Positions 8,001-14,227 of a DNA stretch of 38,506 nt are shown in pieces. The notes beneath the pieces are model-generated. The model made no database searches. It saw only the letters and a list, made by a program, of their open reading frames with translations, and was not told the origin of the DNA. The first letter of the stretch is position 1, and the number at the start of each line of letters is the position of its first letter. Where the stretch lies: positions 1 through 38,506 of IMG/VR virus record IMGVR_UViG_3300034374_002144; one strand, written 5' to 3'. This stretch comes from a virus. The position numbers and the translations under genes were made by a program.

Positions 8001-9594
8001 GAATGTTAAAATTAACAATGGTTCTTTAGAATTAGGTTCAGAGGGTATTTCTTCAGGGTATGTTTACTCTCAAGAGTCTTTATACTTTAATGTTGATTCA
8101 AACAATACTCCTGAAAATTCTGTTATTGTCTTTGGAACAGGAAGAACAGGTAATACAGGTGGTAGTGAACTTATGCGCATAGAATCCGATGGAAAAATAG
8201 CTATTGATGGATATTCTAATGGTGCTTATATTAAATCTGTCGGTTCAATAAGATTTGACATAGATAGTGACAATAATCAAACGGATAGGGCTTTTGTTGT
8301 TGGGCATAATAACGCTGCAAGTGATTTATTTATTATAAAAGAAAGTGGCAACGTAGGAATAGGGACGAGTCCGACTGCTAAATTAACTGTAAATGGAAAT
8401 ATTAATTTTCCATACTCTACTACTGGAACTTCTACTATCGGCATACAACAATCTCCAACAAACCCATATTCTACAACAGCAAGAGAATTACTAATAAAAG
8501 GAGCGAATGCTGAACCTACTGGGGCATCTGGACAAGCCCAACAAGGAGGTAATGTAAGAATATCAGCAGGATTAGCACGTGTAAATACTGGTCTTGGGAT
8601 AAGGGCTGGAGATGTAATTATTGAAGGTGGCTTGCACCACGATGGAGTAGGTGTTACTGATGGTGCTGGAAGAATTATTTTTAATACGGCAGGCACCGAA
8701 CGAATGCGCATAGATTCGAGTGGGAATGTTTTAATAAATAACAGTTCTAATAGAATAGGGGAAAGATTAAATGTTACAGGAAGTGGTATTTTGATTGAAC
8801 AAACAGACGGAGGTATAGCTACAATGCTTGGTGCTTTTGGTTCTTCTGATGTTATTCTTGGAGCGTTTTCAAATAATGATGTTCAATTAAGAACGAACAA
8901 CACCGAGCGAATGCGCATAACGAATGGGGGGGATTTGTATATCGGAACTGGTGCAAGTGTAGCTTCCTCTACACAAGGTGGCGCATCTTTTGTGGTTGAT
9001 ACTAATGATAGGAGAACACTTTTATTATCCACACAAACAACATCAGCTAATAGTTTAGTAATTTTTTATAATACAAATGGTGTGGTAGGTACAATTAGCA
9101 CAAGTGGCTCTTCAACTGCTTACAACACTACTTCTGACTACCGACTAAAAGAAAACGTAGTGCCTATGGAGGGTGCTTTAGATAGAGTAGATGCGCTAAA
9201 ACCTTCTCGCTTTAACTTTATTGCAGATACTAACAGAACAGTAGATGGATTCCTTGCTCACGAGGTTGCCGAAGTAGTACCTGAAGCTATTAGCGGAGAA
9301 AAAGACGCTATGGAAACTCAAGAGTATGAAGTATCTCCTGCTGTTTATGAAGATGTAGTACATCCTGCTGTAAAAGAAGTGCTAGATGATGATGGCAATG
9401 TAGTAACTCCTGCACAGGAAGAATACACAGAAAAAGTTTTGGTTAGTGAAGCTGTTATGGGAACTAGAGAAGTTCCTGTTTATCAGGGAATCGATCAAAG
9501 CAAATTAGTACCACTACTTACAGCAGCTTTGCAAGAAGCTCATACTTTAATTAAAGAGCTAACTGCTAGAGTAGAGGCTTTAGAAAGTAATTAG
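5056..9594 (+). CDS. Long tail fibre with C-terminal S74 chaperone
   Basis: This 1512-residue protein is the largest in the window. Residues 1 to about 650 contain repeated modules (DLDSQTFTI-like, and a DSTKVATTAYVKS unit) typical of tail fibre shafts. Residues about 658-1340 carry repeated GNVGIGT and ERMRIDSSG motifs common in trimeric fibres. The end is a Peptidase_S74 intramolecular chaperone: SDYRLKENV begins at S1360, the expected self-cleavage serine. It is followed by the FNFIADTNRTVDGFLAHEV segment and a C-terminal coiled coil. The chaperone folds the trimer and is then cut off. The protein would bind the host surface. The middle third uses different codons and phrases (for example CGA ATG CGC ATA) from the shaft, which suggests module exchange. 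Only one copy is in the window. Confidence 0.9.
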   Translation: MATLTGNTIKDTYQSLLKVNDNGELAATLQEITDGVGNGSGVSLNTTGDLKAEGTIEFGSLKDTGEAITITKFVDEADGIANNDNDTSIPTSAAIIDYVAAKITEEDLDFAGDSGTGSVDLDSQTFTIGGTANQIETTATGQSLTIAFPSAGVVLPDGSTATTQAISDDSTKVATTAYVKSVLTQEDLDFQGDTGTGSVDLDSEVLDIAGGTGIDTVASGQTLTVNIDSTVATLTGTQTLTNKTINADNNTISNLEVDNLKAGVLDTDLTTVSASDDTLASAKAIKTYVDANITAQDLDITDGTTTSAVDLDSQTMTIQGTANEVEVSLTDQTFTVGLPDTINVNVSGNITGDITGNAGTATALETARDIALSGDVVGSASFDGTANITIAATIQADSVALGTDTTGDYVANLGTGTGVTIASNTGEGSQPTISVDYGSTANTAVEGDTEITISGTTNQIEITGTANQALGGSPSYTVGLPDDVTIAGSLIVSNDLTVNGTTTTVNTQTLSVEDPLIALAIANDANSVDTGFYAKYSLDSGVTTKFAGLFKDASDTDTFKLFKGLEVEPTTTVDTAGTGYALADIQVAGLEATTIVKTGGSSTEFLKADGSIDSNTYLTAESDTLDAVTTRGNTTTNSIEVGAATITGDLTVDTNTLYVDSTDNRVGIGTTSINSKVQIEQPQQISGAFSNPFIKLSNSAQTDNIGTTAIALATSTADNYGYAISAKRGTSGADSSFIITHHDNSLTGTERMRIDSSGNVGIGTDNPSAGIHVKHGSITTSSDYSSFLSNATAKIVANHSSEYGISIGYANASTDTIGIQSGNTGASRPLSLQPFGGNVGIGTSSPTRTLEVNSGTASDIAKIGNNSGAFTFGYSASLASIDLAASNAFRIRQGAVIPFYINTDSNVGIGTTSPNYRLNLSNSSTLTPVYQQFTNGTTGTTANDGTVMGIDSDGDFIINNLEAKDIKLYTSDTPRMVIDSSGNVKINNGSLELGSEGISSGYVYSQESLYFNVDSNNTPENSVIVFGTGRTGNTGGSELMRIESDGKIAIDGYSNGAYIKSVGSIRFDIDSDNNQTDRAFVVGHNNAASDLFIIKESGNVGIGTSPTAKLTVNGNINFPYSTTGTSTIGIQQSPTNPYSTTARELLIKGANAEPTGASGQAQQGGNVRISAGLARVNTGLGIRAGDVIIEGGLHHDGVGVTDGAGRIIFNTAGTERMRIDSSGNVLINNSSNRIGERLNVTGSGILIEQTDGGIATMLGAFGSSDVILGAFSNNDVQLRTNNTERMRITNGGDLYIGTGASVASSTQGGASFVVDTNDRRTLLLSTQTTSANSLVIFYNTNGVVGTISTSGSSTAYNTTSDYRLKENVVPMEGALDRVDALKPSRFNFIADTNRTVDGFLAHEVAEVVPEAISGEKDAMETQEYEVSPAVYEDVVHPAVKEVLDDDGNVVTPAQEEYTEKVLVSEAVMGTREVPVYQGIDQSKLVPLLTAALQEAHTLIKELTARVEALESN

Positions 9595-9602
9595 TATCTT
9601 TG
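9595..9602 (+). promoter_or_regulatory. Bacteroidetes-type -7 box (TATCTTTG)
   Basis: TATCTTTG matches TAnnTTTG exactly and lies 24 nt before the start of the next gene, straddling the end of the fibre gene. I see no TTG at the proper upstream distance, so it may be a weak promoter for the lysis region. Confidence 0.4.
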
Positions 9603-9625
9603 AGGATAACTCAAAATTTATAATT

Positions 9626-9853
9626 ATGAAACTAGAAGAAAAAGAATTACAAACATTAAAAGAGCAAGAGACTAAAAAGAATGTGATCCTAAGAGATTTA
9701 GGCATCCTAGAAACTCAAAAGCACTCTTTGTTACACGCTTATGCTGCAATACAAGAACAGCAAGAGGGAACTAAGAAAGAGCTTGAGGAGAAGTATGGAA
9801 AAATCTCAGTCAATTTAGAGGATGGCTCTTATGAAGAAGTAAAAGATGAATGA
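9626..9853 (+). CDS. Small coiled-coil protein
   Basis: This 75-residue protein is almost entirely charged helix with heptad spacing (residues about 3-60) and a short acidic end. It is separated from the fibre by 31 nt and overlaps the next gene by 8 nt, so it belongs to the lysis/accessory operon. Similar short coiled-coil proteins are common at this place in Bacteroidetes phages, but I know no function for them. A structural or lysis-associated role is possible. Confidence 0.75.
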   Translation: MKLEEKELQTLKEQETKKNVILRDLGILETQKHSLLHAYAAIQEQQEGTKKELEEKYGKISVNLEDGSYEEVKDE

Positions 9854-9989
9854 TATAAAGATATATGCCTTAAACATAGCAGCTCTGCTTGTAAGTAGTG
9901 TAAGTGTTATTAATCCTTACTTGCAGACTGCTTCTTTGTTACTTGCTATAATTTACACAATAATCCAAATATACCACAAACTTAAATGA
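9846..9989 (+). CDS. 47-residue membrane protein, possible holin component
   Basis: The frame starts with ATG inside the end of the preceding gene and ends in TGA overlapping the next ATG (ATGA). The overlaps at both ends support a real gene. Two hydrophobic segments (residues about 7-21 and 27-41) with a short Asn-Pro turn between them predict a hairpin in the membrane. It lies directly ahead of other membrane proteins, an M15 peptidase and a 3TM holin, so a lysis role is plausible. Confidence 0.65.
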   Translation: MNDIKIYALNIAALLVSSVSVINPYLQTASLLLAIIYTIIQIYHKLK

Positions 9990-10267
9990 GCGGAATTGAT
10001 ATTAATGGAGATGGCAAAGCAGACTTTTCTATCTCAATAACTCAGATTATCACTATAGCAGCTATGTTTGCTTCTATTGTCGGATCTTACTACACTTTAA
10101 GTAACAGAATTGCTATTCTAGAAGAAGAAGTATCTAAGCTAAACTACAATCAAAAGGAGTACACTTGGAAAGCACAAAGAGCTTTAGAGGCAGATGTTAA
10201 AGAGCTAGAGCTAGAAATGAGAGCTTTTATGAAAGACATAGAGTATCTTCAAAGAGAAAAAAGATGA
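9986..10267 (+). CDS. Small membrane-anchored coiled-coil protein (lysis region)
   Basis: In this 93-residue protein the first ten residues hold an EF-hand-like DINGDGKAD. One hydrophobic segment (about 17-38) and a long charged coiled coil (about 40-93) follow. This layout resembles small phage lysis accessories with one membrane helix and a cytoplasmic or periplasmic coil. It overlaps its neighbours on both sides by 4 nt. The specific role is unknown; holin, antiholin or spanin-like are guesses from context. Confidence 0.75.
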   Translation: MSGIDINGDGKADFSISITQIITIAAMFASIVGSYYTLSNRIAILEEEVSKLNYNQKEYTWKAQRALEADVKELELEMRAFMKDIEYLQREKR

Positions 10268-10404
10268 TTAAGAAAATAGCTAAGAAGATTAAATACTGGT
10301 TTATAGAAAGAGCTGCAAGTGGTACAGCTTTTGATTATTTTTTGATAGGATTAGTAGGTATGCTATTCTTAATTTTAGTTAGCTTAATTGTTGAGTATGT
10401 ATGA
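10264..10404 (+). CDS. 46-residue single-pass membrane protein
   Basis: The ATG overlaps the previous stop (ATGATG) and the frame ends inside the start of the M15 peptidase gene. A basic, amphipathic N-terminus (IKKIAKKIKYWF) precedes one strong hydrophobic segment (residues about 25-45). It lies within the lysis cassette. The overlapping arrangement makes chance unlikely. Function unknown. Confidence 0.6.
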   Translation: MIKKIAKKIKYWFIERAASGTAFDYFLIGLVGMLFLILVSLIVEYV

Positions 10405-10756
10405 TCTTAAACACTTTTCGCTCTCAGAATTTGACTCTCCTGATCTTAAAAATAGTGGTGTTAATATGGATGCTACTTTTTTGGAGTTGCTCGATACAGC
10501 AAGAGATAAAGCAGGAGTACCATTCAAGATTACAAGTGGTTACAGATCTAAGGAACATAATGCAAAGGTCGGAGGAGTTGAGAACAGCTCGCACCTTAGA
10601 GGATACGCTGCTGATATTGCCTGCACCTCAGGCTCACAAAGATGGCAAATAATTAATGCACTTATAGAGGTAGGATTTTCAAGAATAGGAGTTGCTAAAA
10701 CTTTTATTCACGTAGATAATGATCCTGACAAGTCTAGTGCTATTTGGACATATTAA
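10397..10756 (+). CDS. M15-type peptidoglycan peptidase (endolysin)
   Basis: The ATG at 10397 is preferred; an upstream TTG at 10388 would add three residues. The 119-residue protein has the M15 zinc peptidase pattern: ITSGYRS (45-51), SSHLRGYAADI with H66 and D73 as likely zinc ligands, and FIHVD with H105. This is the usual length of the Peptidase_M15_3 type. It would cut the peptide cross-links of the cell wall at the end of infection. The neighbouring membrane proteins and the 3TM holin support a lysis cassette. No signal peptide is seen, so export would depend on a holin. Confidence 0.88.
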   Translation: MYDLKHFSLSEFDSPDLKNSGVNMDATFLELLDTARDKAGVPFKITSGYRSKEHNAKVGGVENSSHLRGYAADIACTSGSQRWQIINALIEVGFSRIGVAKTFIHVDNDPDKSSAIWTY

Positions 10757-10772
10757 TGGCTGAAATAAAAAA

Positions 10773-11186
10773 ATGAGTAAGAAGTTTAAAGATACAGCAG
10801 TAGGAAAATTCTTGCTTCAAAAGATACCTCAAGTGGTAGGCAAAATAGCTGAGGACACTCCAGTAGGATCGGTTATAGAAGCTATCATAGGCGGCTCAGA
10901 TATGCCTCAAGAGGATAAGGATGTAGCTTTAAAAAAACTAGAATTAGAAAGAACAGAGATAGATGGAATCACTCGCAGATGGGTGGCTGATAGTCGCAGT
11001 AGCAGTTGGCTTGCTCAAAATGTGCGACCTCTTACTTTAGCTTTTCTTACTGTAGCTTTTGTAGTAGGATGGTCTATGCAACTAGAAGAACTAGAAGTAG
11101 TAAAAGAGCTGCTTCAAATTGTTTTCATAGGCTACTTCGGATCGAGAGGTGCTGAGAAGATACTAGGTAACAAACATCACAAATAA
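10773..11186 (+). CDS. 3TM holin family protein
   Basis: In this 137-residue protein the N-terminal half is soluble and helical. WVADSRSSSWLAQNVRP (residues about 70-86) is the hallmark of the 3TM holin family known from gene-transfer-agent release. Hydrophobic segments follow (about 87-103 and 112-128), with a Lys/His-rich end. It would permeabilise the inner membrane and release the M15 peptidase. It closes the lysis cassette; the gene-free AT-rich region starts right after it. Confidence 0.82.
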   Translation: MSKKFKDTAVGKFLLQKIPQVVGKIAEDTPVGSVIEAIIGGSDMPQEDKDVALKKLELERTEIDGITRRWVADSRSSSWLAQNVRPLTLAFLTVAFVVGWSMQLEELEVVKELLQIVFIGYFGSRGAEKILGNKHHK

Positions 11187-11389
11187 GGTACCTCACAGCC
11201 CTTTTAAGAGACTTTTATATATTTTAGGTATATCTATATACTTTATAAGAAGATAAGCTCTTAGAAAGCTTTATTTAGCTTTGCTATTTTTTCTTAGTTA
11301 TATATAGTTAGTTATATAATATATTAGTTATATTTAGCTAGCTATAATTAGTTTAGCTATATATAGCTATATAGAAAAAAACAAAAAAA
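11187..11389. other. AT-rich gene-free region, possible origin or control region
   Basis: This is the longest gene-free stretch in the window (203 nt) and is extremely AT-rich. It holds a TAGCTTTG box (11276-11283, exact TAnnTTTG without a clear upstream TTG), an iteron-like array at 11294-11366 and a perfect palindrome TATATAGCTATATA within 11361-11374. It separates the late lysis genes from the DNA-metabolism genes, a typical place for an origin or early promoter region. Function inferred only from structure. Confidence 0.5.
11294..11366. repeat. Five near-tandem 14-mers, iteron-like
   Basis: Copies of TTAGYTATATWTAG begin at 11294, 11308, 11324, 11338 (CTAGCTATAATTAG, diverged) and 11353, spaced 14-16 nt. 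Direct, phased AT-rich repeats of this kind resemble iterons of replication origins or multiple operator sites. They end 24 nt before the next gene. Confidence 0.6.
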
Positions 11390-11644
11390 ATGAAAACTAC
11401 AGATGTATTAGAAAGAGCTGCTAAAATAATGAGCTATAAAACATATTCAGTAAAAAGAAAAATAGATGCTTTGTTAGAGCTTGATAGTAAGATGTATACA
11501 GAAAGAGGATTAGATACTACTGTTACAGAAATGCGAGATACTAAAAGAGCTTCTAAAAAGATTTACAGAATGATAGCTGACATATCTCCTATTGATGGGT
11601 TTTTACTCAGAGCTTTAAGCGTAGACATTCCTGAGATAGAATGA
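11390..11644 (+). CDS. Small protein of unknown function
   Basis: I do not recognise this 84-residue protein. It is charged and probably all helical, with a basic first half (SYKTYSVKRKIDALLELDSK). It overlaps the NinG-like gene by 4 nt (ATGA) and is the first gene after the iteron-like array. It may therefore be an early protein tied to DNA metabolism, or a DNA-binding regulator of that region. Confidence 0.7.
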   Translation: MKTTDVLERAAKIMSYKTYSVKRKIDALLELDSKMYTERGLDTTVTEMRDTKRASKKIYRMIADISPIDGFLLRALSVDIPEIE

Positions 11645-12039
11645 AACAAAAGAAGCCTGCTAAAAAGCCAGTAAGATCAAAACTAGTAAGAAAGCTAGAT
11701 GTAATCTTCTCTCAGTATATTAGAAACAAATATGCCAACAAAAAAGGGATGGTAAAGTGCTTTACTTGTGATAGAGAATATCCTGTTAAAAATATTCAAA
11801 ATGGGCATTTTATGAGCAGAAAGCATTATTCGACTAGGTGGCACGAAGATAATTGCAGACCTCAATGTTACTCTTGCAATGTTATGCAGGGAGGACAGCA
11901 ATATATTTTTGCTATGAAGTTAGGCAAAGAATTATCAGATGAAATGTATCAGCTCAGCAGAGAGATTGTTAAATTTTCAAATTATGAGCTAGAAGAAATG
12001 ATAGAATACTATCAAAAAGAGTTAAAAAAGTTATTGTGA
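11641..12039 (+). CDS. ninG: NinG (Rap)-like recombination nuclease
   Basis: This 132-residue protein matches the NinG/Rap family pattern. It has a basic N-terminus, then CFTC (C40, C43), IQNGHFMSRKHYSTRW (H56, H62) and the ENCRPQC-like C72-x3-C76-x2-C79 cluster. In lambda, Rap is a Holliday-junction-directed endonuclease; the family is HNH-related and binds zinc through these cysteines. The lambda protein is longer, but short versions are common in phages. It likely resolves recombination or replication intermediates before packaging. It ends just before a canonical promoter at 12034. Confidence 0.85.
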   Translation: MKQKKPAKKPVRSKLVRKLDVIFSQYIRNKYANKKGMVKCFTCDREYPVKNIQNGHFMSRKHYSTRWHEDNCRPQCYSCNVMQGGQQYIFAMKLGKELSDEMYQLSREIVKFSNYELEEMIEYYQKELKKLL

Positions 12040-12062
12040 TAATTTAAATATAGTTATCTTTG
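12034..12062 (+). promoter_or_regulatory. Canonical Bacteroidetes promoter
   Basis: TTG at 12034-12036 and TATCTTTG at 12055-12062 are separated by 18 nt, matching the primary-sigma promoter of Bacteroidetes (TTG, 17-20 nt, TAnnTTTG). It should be read by host RNA polymerase early in infection. It is the only site in the window where I find both boxes at the correct spacing. Confidence 0.7.
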
Positions 12063-12064
12063 CG

Positions 12065-12079
12065 TATGTTTGAAACATA
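12065..12079. promoter_or_regulatory. Inverted repeat at predicted transcription start
   Basis: TATGTTTGAAACATA is a perfect 7-bp inverted repeat around one central base. It directly follows the -7 box, over the expected start site, as an operator would. No obvious repressor gene is seen in the window, so the binding protein could be host-encoded or one of the unknown small proteins. Confidence 0.45.
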
Positions 12080-12132
12080 TTACTTGTTTTTAAAGGGGTG
12101 GGGTTGAAATATTATTTCACCCCTTTTTTTTT
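12069..12132 (+). ncRNA. Candidate short phage RNA or attenuated leader
   Basis: The canonical promoter at 12034-12062 and the strong terminator at 12100-12132 enclose about 65 nt with no coding frame. Transcription from this promoter should often stop at the hairpin. This suggests either a small regulatory RNA or an attenuator for the genes from 12177 on. Exact ends are inferred, not observed. Confidence 0.4.
12100..12132 (+). terminator. Hairpin terminator or attenuator downstream of promoter
   Basis: GGGGTTGAAAT (12100-12110) pairs with ATTTCACCCC (12114-12123), with one bulged T and a 3-nt loop, followed by nine T. It lies only about 60 nt after the predicted start of the 12034 promoter and before any coding start. 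The product would be a short RNA or an attenuated leader. Confidence 0.75.
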
Positions 12133-12176
12133 CTGTTATCAAAAAAATTTTTTATATTTATCAAAAAATAAGTAAT

Positions 12177-12317
12177 ATGAATATTAAACACTACACCAAC
12201 GAACAGTTATGGGATGCTGTACAAAACCCAGAATTACTAGTTTCTTATCGCAGAGCCTGTAAACAGGAATTGGAATTAAGAGGTAATTTTAAACTACTTC
12301 ACAATGACATACACTGA
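12177..12317 (+). CDS. 46-residue protein of unknown function
   Basis: The ATG follows an A-rich leader with a TATATTTA box about 20 nt upstream. The protein is helical (YTNEQLWDAVQNPELLVSYR, then CKQELELRG). It overlaps the next ATG by 14 nt. It is the first gene after the promoter and attenuator at 12034-12132, so it is likely an early gene. Not recognised. Confidence 0.55.
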   Translation: MNIKHYTNEQLWDAVQNPELLVSYRRACKQELELRGNFKLLHNDIH

Positions 12318-12423
12318 GGACTTGCTCAGACTTTATGAAGCTAGAATAATAGCTATGGAGCAAAAAATAGCAGAACTAGAAGCAAAATTAGAAATTTCTC
12401 AAAACAATTATTATGCAAAGTAA
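12304..12423 (+). CDS. 39-residue coiled-coil protein
   Basis: This short frame overlaps both neighbours (14 nt upstream, 11 nt downstream). It encodes one helix with heptad spacing (LLRLYEARIIAMEQKIAELE, residues 7-26). Similar micro-genes before a single-strand-binding-type gene are seen in related phages as far as I recall. Function unknown. Confidence 0.5.
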   Translation: MTYTEDLLRLYEARIIAMEQKIAELEAKLEISQNNYYAK

Positions 12424-12781
12424 AATTATTCACGTAGAGCCAAAAGGAACGTGGAACAATGGACAGCGAACATTTAACAAGTATCAGGTTAGCTTCGCGA
12501 ACGGAGACTCTCTTAGCTTTTTAGCGGTAGGAGAGTTCAAAAAAAATGTAGGAGATGTTATCACTTATGAAAAAAACGATCAACATCAAACTGGAAAGAT
12601 TATTTATGAGCAGCCACCTGTTACTAAATCAGGCAATCCTAAAGATGATGTACAAAAATACATTATTAGACAAAGCTCACTAAACAGAGCTACAGATTTA
12701 TTTTCAGGCTCAGGAACTTGGGATGAAATGCAGATAATAGAAACTGCAAGGATATTTGAAAACTATGTGTACAACGGATAA
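12413..12781 (+). CDS. Possible OB-fold, ssDNA-binding-type protein
   Basis: In this 122-residue protein residues 1-65 are rich in beta strands with Trp and Phe (GTWNNGQRTFNKYQVSFANG, then VGDVITYEK), as in an OB fold. A short linker and a helical end (IIRQSSLNRATDLF, ARIFENYVYNG) follow. The position in the replication region, before the helicase, fits a single-strand DNA-binding or replication accessory protein. I have no firm family match, so this is a guess from fold-like features and context. Confidence 0.5.
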   Translation: MQSKIIHVEPKGTWNNGQRTFNKYQVSFANGDSLSFLAVGEFKKNVGDVITYEKNDQHQTGKIIYEQPPVTKSGNPKDDVQKYIIRQSSLNRATDLFSGSGTWDEMQIIETARIFENYVYNG

Positions 12782-12791
12782 AAAATAAGAT

Positions 12792-13073
12792 ATGGAAGAT
12801 AAAAAACCTAAAATATTTGCAGATGGTATATACGCTTTCAAAACAGATTTTGATTGGATGCCTTTCAAATTACAAATAGTGGCTAAAGAATTTGCTGAAA
12901 CTCTTATAAAGCACGCTGATCTTGCTGCTAAAAATGATGGAAAGCTAAATATAGATTGCAAAGTATCAGGAAAAGGCAAGCTTTATTTAGAGATTAATGA
13001 CTTTGTTAGGCAAAAGGAAGTAACTAAGTCAGACTATTCACCTGATCGGCAGGAAGCAGACTTACCAATTTAG
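12792..13073 (+). CDS. Small replication-region protein of unknown function
   Basis: This 93-residue protein has an N-terminal strand-rich part (IFADGIYAFKTDFDWMPFKL), a central helix and a second strand pair (KLNIDCKVSGKGKLYLEI). It lies 10 nt after the possible ssDNA-binding gene and is closed by a terminator, so the two are probably one operon. It may be a partner protein; I do not recognise it. Confidence 0.65.
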   Translation: MEDKKPKIFADGIYAFKTDFDWMPFKLQIVAKEFAETLIKHADLAAKNDGKLNIDCKVSGKGKLYLEINDFVRQKEVTKSDYSPDRQEADLPI

Positions 13074-13076
13074 TTT

Positions 13077-13105
13077 AAAGGGGAGCAATTAGCTCCCTTT
13101 TTTTT
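13077..13105 (+). terminator. Hairpin terminator
   Basis: GGGAGC (13081-13086) and GCTCCC (13092-13097) form a perfect stem with an AATTA loop, flanked by A upstream and eight T downstream. It separates the genes ending at 13073 from the helicase operon. Confidence 0.9.
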
Positions 13106-13112
13106 ATATTAG
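13105..13112 (+). promoter_or_regulatory. TATATTAG box, possible promoter for helicase operon
   Basis: TATATTAG differs from the Bacteroidetes -7 box TAnnTTTG at one base and follows the terminator directly, 21 nt before the helicase start. Related boxes precede 15656 (TATTTTAG) and 21818 (GATATTAG). The upstream TTG is not evident. Confidence 0.35.
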
Positions 13113-13133
13113 ACTTTTCAAAACCAAAGTATT

Positions 13134-14033
13134 ATGATTTTAAACATTAAACAACAAGTAGAAAAGCTACAAAAGATTCGCAACAATGAAATAAAAGAGG
13201 GATATTCATTAGGCATACAAGAGTTTGATGAATATTTTAAGCTCAAATCAGGATCATTCAACGTAGTATTAGGACATTCTAACACAGGTAAGACAACAAC
13301 TATCTTATATGTGATGCTGTTATACTCAGTAAAGCATAATTTAAGATGGTTAATATATAGCTCAGAGAACGAAGCTTATGTAGTAATAAGAAAGCTTGTA
13401 GAGTTTTTAGAAAGCAAACCAATTAACAAAGTTGAGGAGGTAGATTTTGTTCAAAGAATTAAGTGGATAGATGCACATTTTAAAATAATTGACCCTAATA
13501 CGTTATTTAATTATAAAAAACTGTTAAATTTAGCAGAAGAAATAAAAAAAGCGTGGGATTATGAAGGATTTTTAATTGACCCTTATAACTCATTAATGAT
13601 AGATAAAAAGGGTTTGACAGGAATATCTAAGCACGACTACGATTATCAAGCGACAAGCGAAATGAGAATATTTTGCAAGTCTAATAATGTTACTATATGG
13701 CTATGTACACACGCTGCTACAGAAGCTCTTAGAAAAACACACGCTAAAGATCACGAATATGCAGGGCATCCTATGCCTCCTATGGGATCAGATGTTGAGG
13801 GCGGAGGTAAGTTTATAAATCGTAGCGATGACTTCTTAGTAATTCATAGATATACACAGCATCCTACTGAATGGATGTACTCTATGATTCACGTTAGAAA
13901 AATAAAAGATATGGATAGCGGGGGGAGACCTACAAGTTTAGACAGCCCAATTATGATGAAGTCAGTTATTAATAATGTAGGCTTTACAATTAATGGAGAA
14001 AATATGATGCATAAAGTTTTAGAAAAAATATGA
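13134..14033 (+). CDS. DnaB/RecA-fold replicative helicase-type ATPase
   Basis: This 299-residue protein holds a single RecA-like core without a primase or DnaB N-terminal domain. The Walker A is GHSNTGKTT (residues 47-55). A likely catalytic glutamate lies in SSENE (76-80), the Walker B is GFLIDPYNS (145-153, D149), and LCTHAATEA (about residues 195-203) fits motif H3. This is the size of the helicase domain of DnaB or T7 gp4 alone. It would unwind DNA at the fork or act as a RecA-like recombinase; helicase is favoured by the neighbouring DNA genes. It overlaps the next gene by 4 nt. Confidence 0.8.
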   Translation: MILNIKQQVEKLQKIRNNEIKEGYSLGIQEFDEYFKLKSGSFNVVLGHSNTGKTTTILYVMLLYSVKHNLRWLIYSSENEAYVVIRKLVEFLESKPINKVEEVDFVQRIKWIDAHFKIIDPNTLFNYKKLLNLAEEIKKAWDYEGFLIDPYNSLMIDKKGLTGISKHDYDYQATSEMRIFCKSNNVTIWLCTHAATEALRKTHAKDHEYAGHPMPPMGSDVEGGGKFINRSDDFLVIHRYTQHPTEWMYSMIHVRKIKDMDSGGRPTSLDSPIMMKSVINNVGFTINGENMMHKVLEKI

Positions 14034-14227
14034 TAGAATTTTTCTTTTTTGGTTATGCAGTAAATATTCAATTTATACCAATATATGGTTGTGGCTTAGG
14101 AGTGCTTTATTATAATCCTAATCTACAGCCTGATGAAGAAGATGTGCCTGAAGATGATTTTTATCATCAGGTTACAGTTATGTTTTTGTTTTTTGGAATA
14201 CACTTGACAATTTGGAAATATTACTAG
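14030..14227 (+). CDS. Small predicted membrane protein
   Basis: This 65-residue protein has two hydrophobic segments (residues about 2-28 and 48-62) with an acidic loop (PDEEDVPEDDF). It overlaps both the helicase (ATGA) and the sigma-like gene. Membrane location is predicted from hydrophobicity. It may act in host take-over or superinfection exclusion, but nothing in the sequence shows this. Confidence 0.55.
   Translation: MIEFFFFGYAVNIQFIPIYGCGLGVLYYNPNLQPDEEDVPEDDFYHQVTVMFLFFGIHLTIWKYY

Noticed and set aside
5142-8711. Open frames on the - strand inside the fibre gene
   Set aside because: They mirror the low-complexity Thr/Ser/Gly coding of the fibre, have no leader or neighbouring minus-strand genes, and all supported genes are on the + strand.
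9025-9033. Perfect DnaA-box match TTATCCACA
   Set aside because: Single site inside the fibre gene with no cluster; expected by chance in AT-rich DNA.
10401-10652. Second + strand frame inside the M15 peptidase gene
   Set aside because: It is a shadow of the peptidase, which has complete zinc-ligand motifs in the other frame.
11187-11389. CRISPR-like or tRNA explanation for the repeats in the gene-free region
   Set aside because: The 14-mers have no spacers of equal length and no cloverleaf can be drawn; the region is nearly pure A/T.
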